The translations under genes and the position numbers were made by a program. A DNA stretch of 64,000 nucleotides from Lepidodermella squamata (taxonomy: Eukaryota > Gastrotricha). The notes below the pieces were generated by a model that was not told the origin of the DNA, ran no database searches, and was given only the letters and a program-made list of their open reading frames with translations. Each line of letters begins with the position of its first letter. Position 1 is the first letter of the stretch. The stretch is from the NCBI GenBank assembly GCA_047495785.1, contig JBLDXI010000003.1:1798001-1862000 (forward strand), read 5' to 3'. Positions 1-15,100 of the stretch are shown in pieces.

Positions 1-409
1 AGGATGCGACCTAGATAACATAACTCGGATCAACCTGTTAAGGGGCACAAAAAGGGGCTCCCCAAAGGTTGAGCGCAGATTCAGACATCGGAAGATGGCT
101 TTTGGGCATTGAATTCAACCTTGAAAATTCAGATTTTATTATTTTGATTTATAATTTAATTTCAGAAATTCAACCAATAATATTTTTGTATTTCAAATTT
201 TACATCCATTTAAGCTCATTAATGTAATTGCTTTAAAGTTGTGATCTATTCGACTAAATATTTCGGTTGAGCTCATCATTTAAAAATTAAAAAAAAATTT
301 AAAATTTTTAAAATTTCAATATTATTTTTTGACTTTTTTTATTTCAGGCAAACTCAAAGGAGAACTTTTACGAGGCTATTAAATGAGGAAACGAAAATCC
401 CTCACATGT
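1..409. other. AT-rich 3' flank, no gene seen
   Basis: Downstream flank of the minus-strand glycosyltransferase-like gene that ends at 410. The stretch is strongly AT-rich around 120-350 with runs of A and T. I see no ORF, RNA gene or repeat that I can support. Confidence 0.5.
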
Positions 410-1716
410 TTATTTCAAAGTTGCAACTCTCAATTTATTCCAAGAGTGAGGGCAAGCTTCTAGTTCTTTCAACCGCAGCATATGCGCCTCGAAAGTTCCA
501 TTCCGTTGAGAGAAATCTTGCCATTCAAATTGGAACTGATATTCATTAATACTAGTAAACCTATTGTAACGTGAGCAAAACTCAGGCTGCTCCTCAGCCT
601 GCGTTAAGGAGTAGCAGTATCCTTTTCGCAATACAGTTAGATATTCATCCTTCTTTGAGTTTCCTCGATAGTACGTCCAGTGAAATGCAACACTCGGCCG
701 TTGGAGATTCATCATTTCCGGTGGAATGCCAGCTTCTTGCAAAGAGGCGACCTGCCCAGGTGGCACCGGGCCTGTCCATCCCAGTTCCGTTTCGCCAATC
801 ACCCAGAAGTACTCGTCACGATAAAATGTCCACAGAACGGTGCATATCATGCCATACTCGGATAATTTTTCCACGCCAACAAAAGCTGCGTCGAAATACG
901 CTTTTCCAGTTGCTTTCATGATTGTCTCTCGAACAGTGGGCAAATGCTTTGTTTTGATCACGACCGGAAAGTAGGACATGCAGTTGAAAATTTCTGCAAA
1001 TACATTACTACAACATTCTGCATGACAGACTAAAATTTACCTTTCATCCCAAGCAATTTTTGATTTTGAGCCGGAACTATCTGCCATCCGCTCCATATTG
1101 GCGATGGCTTGCCGTACTTCGGCCTTACAACCGGCTTTCCATCAACAAACAGGTCACGCTGAGTGATTCGTGCCGTGAAAACCGTGTCCGTGTCTATGAA
1201 GCCTACAAATTCCGCTTTCGTAAAATTATCGGCCCACAGCTTCATCCACTGAGCCCTGACCCAGCCATCGGAAGGGAAAGCCTTTTCGTCTAACATCTTC
1301 CTTATGGTCACGTTTTCGGGGCGAAGCTGCCGCGTTAGATTTGCGAGGTCGTCAAGAAACGCCGTAGCCTTGGGGTCTTCCCAATCCCCGACTATGACCA
1401 GATTCAGAGGTTGGGACATCGGCCAGAAGAGGGTAAGCGAGGGTAGGAGTAATTCCTTGTTCTCCTTCTTAGATCTGGCATCTGTTGGCGTTGACAGGTA
1501 CAACTCGAGATTGCTCGCCCATAGTTGAGTTTCGTCGCAGAGAGCGGTTGAACCTGTAGAACTACGAGCGATCCTTGAATTAGAAGATTGCACTGGATAG
1601 GTCTGGGCAGCTTGCTCATTAACCAAGTCTCTTCCATAGTATAAGTAGCAGATCAGTAGGAGAATTGAAGCTGAAATTCCCAATATTTCCCGAAGATTTG
1701 AGCTGCGAAGATACAT
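410..1716 (-). CDS. Type II membrane glycosyltransferase-like protein, copy 1
   Basis: Two exons, 1716..1041 and 993..410, joined over a 47-nt GT-AG intron; 419 aa. The longer open frame starts at a TTG, so I take the first ATG at 1716. Residues 1-13 are a short cytosolic tail, followed by one hydrophobic anchor (ILGISASILLLICYLYYG) and a short Ser/Thr stem, the layout of a Golgi type II enzyme. The lumenal domain has an acidic DTDT motif at about residues 175-178 after AEFVGF, which looks like the metal-binding DxD of a GT-A nucleotide-sugar transferase, plus several Cys. Two paralogues at the other end of the window share the same intron position and an identical 584-nt second-exon length where complete. 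Family assignment is inference; donor and acceptor sugars are unknown. Confidence 0.75.
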
Positions 1717-2153
1717 CAAATTTCGGTCCAAATTTAGCAAAGCCCGTAACAATTATTCCTATTCAGAAATAGTTTTCGATTCAATCATGAAATCAAATAA
1801 TTGTGGCACGTGTCGCTATCGAACGTGAAACCAGACTAAAAACAATGAATGATAGAAAAAGTAATGACTCGGGCGCGCGATATGCAAAATACGGCAAATG
1901 AACGTAGTTTAAAACCGCATTTAGTTGCTCTTTGTTTTCATTGGAGAAATGAGAGCCGCCACCGACACAGGGTCCGATTAAACCATTAACCTCGTACGAT
2001 CGCATCAGCTCTTGATCCTGTTTTGCTTTCAAGTTATCATTCAATTAAAATATGGAAAAATATGGAAAGATCAAACATCGAAGAAATAGAAAACTTTATT
2101 GCGATGATTCAGCTTAATTTAATTTATCAAGTTTTTCAACGGCAATTTGTTGC
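1717..2153. other. Spacer between two minus-strand genes
   Basis: 5' flank of the glycosyltransferase-like gene and 3' flank of the basic-protein gene. A minus-strand open frame at 2005..1793 (70 aa from its first ATG, one hydrophobic segment) lies here, but I see no paralogue, splice partner or motif, so I do not call it a gene. Confidence 0.4.
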
Positions 2154-2652
2154 CTAGTTGGAAGTGCTGACCGACTTGCTGTACGAGTACGAGCCCTTCT
2201 TGTTGCCCTTGCCCTTTCGGTTGAAGTTGTAGCCGAACTTGTTGCCGAAGTTGTGGCCCCACCTGTTGCCGGCCTTCTTGCCGTGACGGCCGAACTTGCG
2301 ACCGCCGTAGTTGCGCCTGTTGCCAGAGAACGAGACCGAGACCGAGACCGATTTCGAGTGGGAGCCGCGGCGTTTGTTCATCTTGCGGCCGAACTTCTTG
2401 CCGTGGCGGCGCTTCGGGGCGGCCCGCCATTTGCCGAAGGCCTTGCGGTTCTTCTCGAAGGACCGGCTCGCCGAGACACTGGTGCTCTTGTGGTAGTTGC
2501 GGTGCATCTCCTTCGACTCGACATTCCACACCTTGGCCTCAGAATAGGCTAAAAGAAATAAAGATGAAAATCTCCTACATTCAACTAGCAGTCATAGGAA
2601 AATTACCCAGTCCCAACAAGACGATGATTGCGATAGCGAGGAAAGCACGCAT
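2154..2652 (-). CDS. Secreted Lys/Gly/Ser-rich basic protein
   Basis: Two exons, 2652..2607 and 2548..2154, separated by a 58-nt intron (2606..2549); 146 aa. Exon 1 supplies a signal peptide (MRAFLAIAIIVLLGL) that runs in frame into AYSEAKVWNVES. The mature part is very basic, with repeated KKFGRK, RKFGRHGKKAG and NKFGYNF blocks and alternating Ser/Val stretches such as SKSVSVSVS near the middle and again near the C-terminus. The composition suggests an extracellular structural, matrix-binding or antimicrobial role, but I do not recognise a family. A decayed copy lies near 61290-61465. Confidence 0.7.
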
Positions 2653-3027
2653 TTTGGCGATGAAAGTTGCGAAAAAATATTTAAACCGAAATTGGAAAAC
2701 GGAATGATGATAATTTGTAGGGCTAACTCGGCGTTAATATATAGCTTGGCCACTGATATTTTGCTGCGATGTCGCATTGTTGATTTCCGCTTAATTAATA
2801 TTTGGAATAACGGAATAGGAACGGCCTAATTATTCCAACAATTATGACCCTTCTTTCTGCGCAATTTAGATGTGGGAAAAATGAGAAAATAGTTCCGCTG
2901 ATTCCCCACAAGCACAGCGGCGCGAATGGATATATCAGAGACTAAGTTGCAATTACAACATTGCTGTTTTATTTCACACTGTTTGCTGAGTAATTAGGTT
3001 AATGTAGCGGTCATGGATAACAGCAAG

Positions 3028-3098
3028 GCATCGGTGGTTCAGTGGTAGAATTCTCGCCTGCCACGCGGGAGGCCCGGGTTCGATTCCCGGCCGATGCA
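3028..3098 (+). tRNA. tRNA-Gly (anticodon GCC)
   Basis: A 71-nt cloverleaf. Acceptor arms GCATCGG and CCGATGC pair perfectly; the anticodon loop is CTGCCAC; the T arm has TTCGATT between pairing GGCCCGG/CCGGCC-type strands. No intron. A T-rich run follows, as expected for a pol III terminator. The 375 bp upstream to 2653 show nothing I can name. Confidence 0.97.
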
Positions 3099-3246
3099 AG
3101 CTCACTGTTTTTCATTTTTTTATTTATTTTTTATTTATTTTTTGCGTGGAACAGTACTCTTGAAATAAAAACATAGTAAATGAATTTATTTTCTCCAAAA
3201 TGACTAAAAATGATCAATTGGTAAAATTTTAACATGTGGCTACGCA

Positions 3247-3723
3247 TTACGCGTAGGAGGCTCGTCTTCCATGTGCGATCTTCCCTTTGTTAGCAAAACC
3301 AAACAATTCATCTAGCAGCTTCAACTCTCGGACCTTCAGTTTTACCGGCGTAACCGATTTTGCTGTTAGCATCGACTCGTAATCAAAGACTTCGGTTGGC
3401 CTCCATGGCTCGAGAACAACTGTCTCGCGATATGAATCAGTCATTTGTACGGATTTCAGGTTCAACAGCTCGTTGATGTCGTCCCGCCAGTCACGTTTTC
3501 GCTGGCTAGGAGGAAACGCCTTACTGCTAGATGTTGATTCGGATGATGACAATTTCGGTAAATCGGTGGAATTTGATGGGAAAATTGTCGAAGGTCGCGA
3601 TGACGACTTCTGACTTACGGTTGAAGTTGATTCTAAGATTATGCTGAGCAAGTGATGCCTTTGATTTGAAGCCTTGAAAATCGTGTTCTCATGCTTTATG
3701 GCTTGTTGTTTCGTGTAAGCCAT
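3247..3723 (-). CDS. Unrecognised 158-aa protein
   Basis: Single-exon open frame starting at the ATG at 3723; the upstream TTG is ignored. There is no signal peptide or membrane segment. The middle (about residues 30-80) is Ser/Thr/Pro-rich and probably disordered, and the C-terminal half is charged with a helical-looking segment (VKLKVRELKLLDELFGF). I recognise no domain. It could be a complete small gene or one exon of a larger gene. Its length and coding-like composition argue against chance. Confidence 0.5.
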   Translation of the reverse strand: MAYTKQQAIKHENTIFKASNQRHHLLSIILESTSTVSQKSSSRPSTIFPSNSTDLPKLSSSESTSSSKAFPPSQRKRDWRDDINELLNLKSVQMTDSYRETVVLEPWRPTEVFDYESMLTAKSVTPVKLKVRELKLLDELFGFANKGKIAHGRRASYA

Positions 3724-4505
3724 CAAAATAGAATAAATTCAAAGACCGAAATGTCGCTAATTTTCTCTAATAAATCCCCCTTATTTATTGCAAGGTATAT
3801 GAGAGAGTATGACTGCAATATTATAGCTACCCCTTTGGGTGCCATATAGACCATCAGAAATGCCTCGGGTGTACAATTGATTCAGAAATTAGGAGTACAA
3901 TTAAATTAATAGACTCTTCTTGTTCATTCATGTGTAATTTATTACATTTTTTGATTATACAGTCGAGTGGTTTTTTAATTTAAAAAATTTAATTTTCAAA
4001 CTTTAATTTCAAACTTCTGGCCCTACTTCGAGATGCTGCTAGCTATCTTTTGGCTTTTAGACTAGACAGTATTGAAAAAATCATTGATTTGTGAAATCGA
4101 TACTTGGAATCGATATCGGCTCTGTGTAAAGTTCATCGTTTGATAAAAAATAGTAATATAAATTCATTTGCTTTTTACTTTTTATTTACTTCACGTTCAC
4201 GTTCAAAGTTCAACTCGAAAAATTCATAAAAAATATTCAAGGTATTAGCTATTTTTGGTGTGGATAATACCCGGCTTTTTAATTGATTCCACAATGAATG
4301 ACTTTCTCAGATGGCTTTCAAAACATATTTAAAAAGAGCAAAATACACCTTGTGATACAAAATGAGCTCGTATTCCAGCGGCAGCATTAAAAAGTGAATG
4401 GCTTTCATTCATTAAAGTTTGGTTGTTTTGATGACTAATTCTGGTTTATACCCCGTAACCATCCACGCATTTCAAGTATATTTCAAAACAAAATAATCGG
4501 ACAAA
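3724..4505. other. Intergenic AT-rich spacer
   Basis: Divergent spacer between the minus-strand unknown gene and the plus-strand EGF-like gene, so it probably holds both promoters. I found no repeat, RNA or exon in it. Confidence 0.5.
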
Positions 4506-6046
4506 ATGCTGTTGTTCGATCTGAGTAGTTTTTTAGCCCTAGTATCATGTTTAGTGTTCAGCTCAAGCCAGGCAGCAGAGTATGGCGAGAGATGCAAGGC
4601 TGATAAAGACTGTGGCGGGGTGTGTTTCCATCAAAAATTATCTAAATTTTGAAAGGGTGTCTATAATCGGTTGTTAATTAGGTTAATCAATATTGCAAGG
4701 TAAAATCGGTGTCCTGTCCTTCTCTCTACTGCCTATGCCAGCCCGGTTTCCAATATGTCGACGGCAGATGCAAGCGTCGTGAGTTTATCATTAAAACTTC
4801 AACTATCTTAGTTTATGTTACTTGTTCTGGTTCGCAAACCTTTTCCTTTTTTCCTCACTGGAAAGCTGAGAAATCTGAGTTGATAGATTTGTTCACATGG
4901 CCTCACCTTAAAGAGAGCTCACTAAGGATTATACGATTTATCTGCTATTCTTACATTTTAAACCGAGGTGGGTTGGGTTATCCTTCATTTTCTTGTGAAT
5001 TTCTAGAATTTTACTGTTTTCAACCGATTTTCGGCATTTTCAAGCGATTTTATTATTGTAGTATTATTTGCATATTCACATGCTCATTTGCATATTCATA
5101 CGCCCTTTGCTTAAGTATGCAGCGGCCTTTTACTTGAGCAGGATACTACTCTAGGCTTAATTATGGTATAATAATTCTAGTAATAAAACCCCTTTTTGAA
5201 TGAGAGAGAGGCGTTCTTATAATTGACTCCTAATTGCAGCAATCGCTAATTTGGACGAATCCTGCATCCCGGCCTCCGAATATTGCCCATTCAACAATGC
5301 AACTTGTTCAACAGACACTGGCCTGTGCCAATGCATCACAGGCTACGCGAAAGGGCCAACAAATCTATGTGAACTATCAACAGCTAAAAGTGGCTTCATG
5401 GGCCGCTGCTTCGACACAACAATGTGCTACGGCAACTTGCAATGCATAGGCTCTTACTGCAAATGCAAGACTGGACAGACAGTTAACACGAATCTTTACT
5501 CTTGCAGGACAAGTTCGCTAAATTGAAAGTAATTTTGAGTAAAGAATATCGAATCTATGTAACAGACGAAGTTGGAGATCTTTGCAAGACTAATGACGAT
5601 TGCGATTTGATACCATTCGCTTATGGCATCTGTCAAAAAGGCCATTGTACCTGCCCCTTGAATACGCAAGTTGTCTACTACATGCGCACCGCTCGGATCT
5701 TGAAGCAGACTTGCGCTTTTAAGGGTAAGTAGATAATGAAATCAGTCAATTTGACGCTTTTGCAAACGTTATTTCAAGTTGTCGGAGAGGGTCAGAGCTG
5801 CTCAGTTACAACTGGAACCATTTGCGACCCACGCTTCTACTGCGACATCTGCAGTCCTCTTGAACCGGATAAGAAGTATTGTTTAAGTAAGCTCGTGCTC
5901 AAGAATGGAAGGATATTAATGCATTTCTCATTTCAGGACCGAACTCTATTCTTGCATCCGAAAGCCCAGCAGTGACATTCAAAATGATGGATCTTGCAAG
6001 GATTCTTTTAGTTTCCATTTGCTTGAACTTGATTTGTTCCAACTGA
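4506..6046 (+). CDS. Secreted EGF-like Cys-rich protein with GPI-like tail
   Basis: Six exons: 4506..4619, 4700..4778, 5240..5512, 5566..5724, 5779..5886, 5937..6046; 280 aa. All frames join without stops. An N-terminal signal peptide (MLLFDLSSFLALVSC...) is followed by disulfide-rich modules of EGF type, for example CLCQPGF in exon 2 and paired C-x-C endings in exons 3 and 4. Apart from the first intron (phase 0) every intron is phase 1, the arrangement typical of shuffled EGF modules. The C-terminus is a hydrophobic stretch (ARILLVSICLNLICSN) ending at the stop, as in GPI-anchored precursors. The donor after exon 3 is GTTCGC, which is weak but required because the frame otherwise stops. Probably a cell-surface adhesion or signalling protein; ligand unknown. 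Confidence 0.72.
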
Positions 6047-6658
6047 CCAAAGTCTTACTGAAAAAAGTAAAAAGGTTGATTCGAATAATACACATTTTCT
6101 GCATCATATAACGCAAAAGACGCAAAATCCACGAAAAATCCACTTTTGGCCCGAACTATCCGACCAAAGGAAAGTTGACCCAGGACATTAGAGCAAAGAG
6201 TTACCAGATATGAAACTCTTGGATGTTTTGTAGGTCAAGAGAGGGATGAATTTGGCTTGCCCTTGCACAACATCCTTGATCCGGTTTCTTCTGTGAGAAT
6301 TGTGGCATTGAGCATTGAGCCTACGCTATCAGCCTTTAAACTTTAAACAGATTCCATGGCATTCTTATCAGTTTTCAAACTGATTTCTCCAAGTTTGGCA
6401 GGAGGCAGTTTCACTTTGGGCAATATATATGAAATACATTGTCCTGACTTTCAATTGGCTTGTCCTGACTAATTGTCGGTCAAGTCACTGACTTATCGTC
6501 AGCTTGCTATTATGGCCTAGTAAATGTATAAGAAAAGAGAAAGAACGATAAGATAAGCGGTCTCTCAGCTGGCCATGAACCATAAAGAGAATCGCTAGAA
6601 GGTCATTATTAGGTGTTGGTCAACAGAGCTGTAACTATTCAAGCTGAAATATCGAACA
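6047..6658. other. Intergenic spacer upstream of the ABCC gene
   Basis: About 610 bp between the EGF-like gene and the first ABCC exon. It presumably holds the transporter promoter. I see no clear TATA box, repeat or additional exon. Confidence 0.45.
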
Positions 6659-11527
<4,869 letters not shown>

Positions 11528-12102
11528 AGCTTTCGTCCCGATAAAATAAGGTTTTAAAGGAGCTTCGTGTAATTCTCCTGCTTTTTCGCTTGGTCTGTTG
11601 CAGGTCAACAACTGTTTCATTCTGATAGGAACACAGGCCTAGCTAGGCCAAGTAGCTATGGCCATAACAGCCGAACCTAGATGAATAAAAAGAATTTCCT
11701 GCGTTGAACGAGAGTGAGGCAAAATACATCTAAAGGTCCCATTGGATCTGATGCGGACAAAGGGCATGGCTTTCATAGCGTTTAGGAATTTAAAATAATG
11801 GTGTAAGTTGAAACAGAGACCGGATGTGAGAAAAATTTGTTCGTGTGTAGCAGGCTCACATTAATAACGTGGTTATTCACTATTTACGTCGAAATAACGC
11901 ATTTTTTCTGCAACAATGTCATGAATTTCGTGCCATATAGTTGATACTTAAAGTGAAAAAACAAGATAACAAACCAAAGCTCGAGCCTCTAACAAAATGA
12001 AGAATGGCACCATCGGCAACATTTCAAACCCTGTTCTGATCAACCTTTCACTTATTCACAATTGTAGATAAACGTATCGTTTACTGAAAATCCAGCAAGC
12101 CC
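11528..12102. other. Spacer between ABCC and Cys-rich gene A
   Basis: This interval sits inside the duplicated unit. Weakly similar sequence follows the ABCC pseudogene at 23337-23821, so it was probably carried along in the duplication. It is likely to contain the promoter of the Cys-rich gene; no motif was identified. Confidence 0.45.
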
Positions 12103-15100
12103 ATGCTCCTAATCAATATTCTAATTCTGGCATTATACGCACACGTGAAGTGGCCTTTCGCCGAGGCATGCGCCTCTAGTAGCATCTCTAACGATGCAAA
12201 TACAGCTGTGCGCCGTATGGTAAATATCCGAAGCTCTTCATGCGAATTAAAAAAAACATTTGACTTCAAGTACGTTCAATGCTATGCTAACGGTGTCGGA
12301 ACTTGCCGACAAGATAGTTGCCAATCAGGCGAAACTGCTGTAACTGGCTATGGAACGCTACATTTTTGCAAACCAAAAATCTTCTTTTCGGTTTCAGATA
12401 TCAGACAAATTTTCAGATCAAGCTGTATGCCAAAAGTTCATTCAGGTATCTGACTCATCCCGTTTTTAAGATTTTTGAGCCGTGAACACTTTGCAGAGTT
12501 ACGCGATTTGTGTGTATGGCAATGACACATTAACATGCGTACCTGCTGTTCCTGGCTGCTCGGGGACATTTCGTTTCGCCGCTCAGGTAACCATGGAAGA
12601 TTCACATTTAAGTTTAGTGTCATATCTGATATTAATGGCACAGTATGGCGCGTCAATTTACGACTCAATGGACAGATGCATCACGTCCATGAATACAATG
12701 ACAAGGGCAATGACTACAATAGCGACGGTGACGGCGCCAGCGACGGCGACAGTTGTTACAGTAAAGGACTTTCAACGGATGTCAATCAGTTTCATGGTTC
12801 GAATTTCAGGCGACGGGAAAATGGCTCCGATGTTCAGATGGTGTCAATCCATTTTGCCGTACAAATCAGTGTCGAGCTGGTGAATTCAGAGTGAGTTTTA
12901 CCAGCATAAAAAGCATATATAATGCTGCTAGTCAGAATGAATACCAATGTATATTTCATCAATAGACAAATAATAACTATATCATCTTAAGGAATTGTGA
13001 ATTGTTAATGCGTGTTCGCGTTCAATCATTCATAATAAGTGCTCTGTTGTGAGGTTTTCTCGGCCTCGGTAAAACATGCAGAATTTTTTTTAAATAAATT
13101 TACATTTCGCTGAACAGCTCAGCTTCACTTCAGCCGTCACCTACGATTCCGAAGGCGCATGTTCCTCCTCATTATACGTAAGTGTGTTTTTACATATCGT
13201 TGAATTACTCGGATTTAGGCATGCTTACGTCAGTTTCAAGACGGGTGACTGAAGCGGTGGATGAAGGGGCGAAACCATAGGGCGAAACGAATGACTTTTT
13301 ACTCGTCATCTTTCATCCTGAAAGTTACGTAAGCATGCCTTAATTTAAGTCATTACGACCCGAGCTTTATATCTTCTTGTGCTCACAAGTTTTTTTACTA
13401 CATTTGCTAGAGCTGTCAACCTGATGTTTGCTAGTCAACGATAGAGCATCTTCAAACTTCAAATTAGATAGTGATTGTTTTAATAAGTACATCGCTTTTT
13501 ATGCGTGAAATGTGGGTAAAGGGGGCAAGGGTGAATGTGGGATCTTGACTTTAATCATGTCATTTTCCGTCGCTTGAAAGACATTTTCAGAGGATATTCA
13601 GCAGCTTTGATGGAATTCGCGACTTTGCTTGAGGTTGTGCAGCTGGCGACGTAGAAGACTGAGGTGACCCAATCCGCCGTTTTAAAGACATTTTGCTACG
13701 GGGCGAAGAAAAGCCCCTGTTGCCATGCGTTGGCTTTGGCCCACGAGCTAAGATTAAAGATTGGTCGCCATCGATCCGCGGCATCATTCTGTTCCGCTAG
13801 CGGTTATAGGACAATGTCCCAAGCCCGGTCGCCGCCGAGGACTGGTTGGAGCTTTGGACTATGAGACATCGAACAGGCAGGGACAACTAGGCCTTTTGAG
13901 TAACCTGAGTTCGGCTAAAAAGGCAGCTCTATTCGAGGAGGTAATTGTGGGTAAAAAGTAATACAAGCATGCGAAGCACGGGCGGTGTCGAAATCGCGGA
14001 ACAGTTCCTATTGTTCCTATTGGTCATGTGACCCGAAGCTAACTGGCTTATTGTTCCGTGTTCCGTCATCGAGAAGACACAATTGGAGGAAAAATATATT
14101 GAGGGTGGAGAATAAGTAATTTCGCATGAAAAGAGATAGGTATTTTTCTCATTCCGATAGATTCCGACGGTAGAAGATATTTTGTTCCGCGTAATAGAGA
14201 CATTGTTCCGATGTAAGCAACTACGGCCCATTTTGACCTACTTTCACTTGAGCAGTTCTCGTTCCTAATTTAATTTCTCTAAGGGATTTTTATTCTCGAC
14301 TGTTCGGAGAAACTGTAGAATTTCAAGGCTATACCATGCGTCACACACCACGCGAGTCAGCCGTATATATCTGTTACTTTGTAATGATTGTTAATTCGTC
14401 CTGTAGATCCTGCCTTAATTTCCAGCCCTGACTTTTAATTGGGTGCGGCCTAATTATTCGGGAAATACAGTAAACCAACGAAACTATCGATGTGCTTACT
14501 TTTTGGATTTGTTGATAGGTTGCGGTTGCATGTTACAAGCCGTCTTCCAATTGGCCGTTTTTCAGCTTTGTTCCTGGTTACGATCACACATCCCCTGCCG
14601 GTTGCAAAAGTGAACAAATACAGATCAACTTTGGGGTAAGATTCTTGCAGTCAGGTTTATTTTCGACATCTGTAACAGGCCTAGTCATCTTAGCCACGCA
14701 AAATTATAATTTCGTTATTGCGGCCCGGTTGTGCAGATACGGACGGGTTAGATTTCATCAAACGATTTCCCGTGTTTTAATCTACTAAGTTTCGTCTAAT
14801 GTAATGCAAAACTGAGTGCGCAGTGGCATTTCGAAAATTAGAAAATTTGCATGCTATGGCTAAATTAGACGTCGCTGACTTCAACCTACCATGTATTGGC
14901 GGACCACACTAATAACCCCTTATATCCTAACCACGGATGCCATCGAAGTGTTCCACTTGAATGCCAAGTATAGCAATGCGTGGCACATCTAATGAGACTA
15001 ATTATGACGAAAATTGCATTCCATCTTAATAGTAGCCTGATTTAAATAGAGCGGTCAGCTAAATCAGGGTCCAGAGTTCCAAAAACCCTGTGGCTATGTT

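Noticed and set aside
1793-2044. 83-codon minus-strand open frame with a hydrophobic stretch
   Set aside because: It begins at TTG, its first ATG leaves 70 codons, and no motif, paralogue or splice partner supports it.
4709-5137. 142-codon plus-strand frame
   Set aside because: Most of it is the third-exon upstream intron of the EGF-like gene; only its first part (to 4778) is exon, in a consistent frame.
12446-12496. Intron 3 of Cys-rich gene A contains ACTCATCCCGTTTTT, resembling the start of the larvacean spliced leader as I remember it
   Set aside because: Sister introns in copies B and C drift smoothly into this sequence, and there is no SL RNA structure, donor or Sm site. Chance resemblance within an intron.
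13587-13961. Overlapping frames on both strands in intron 7 of gene A, with a coding-like stretch ending ...SSAKKAALFEEVIVGKK
   Set aside because: Could be an inserted gene fragment, but I cannot name a parent and both strands are open, so evidence is too weak.
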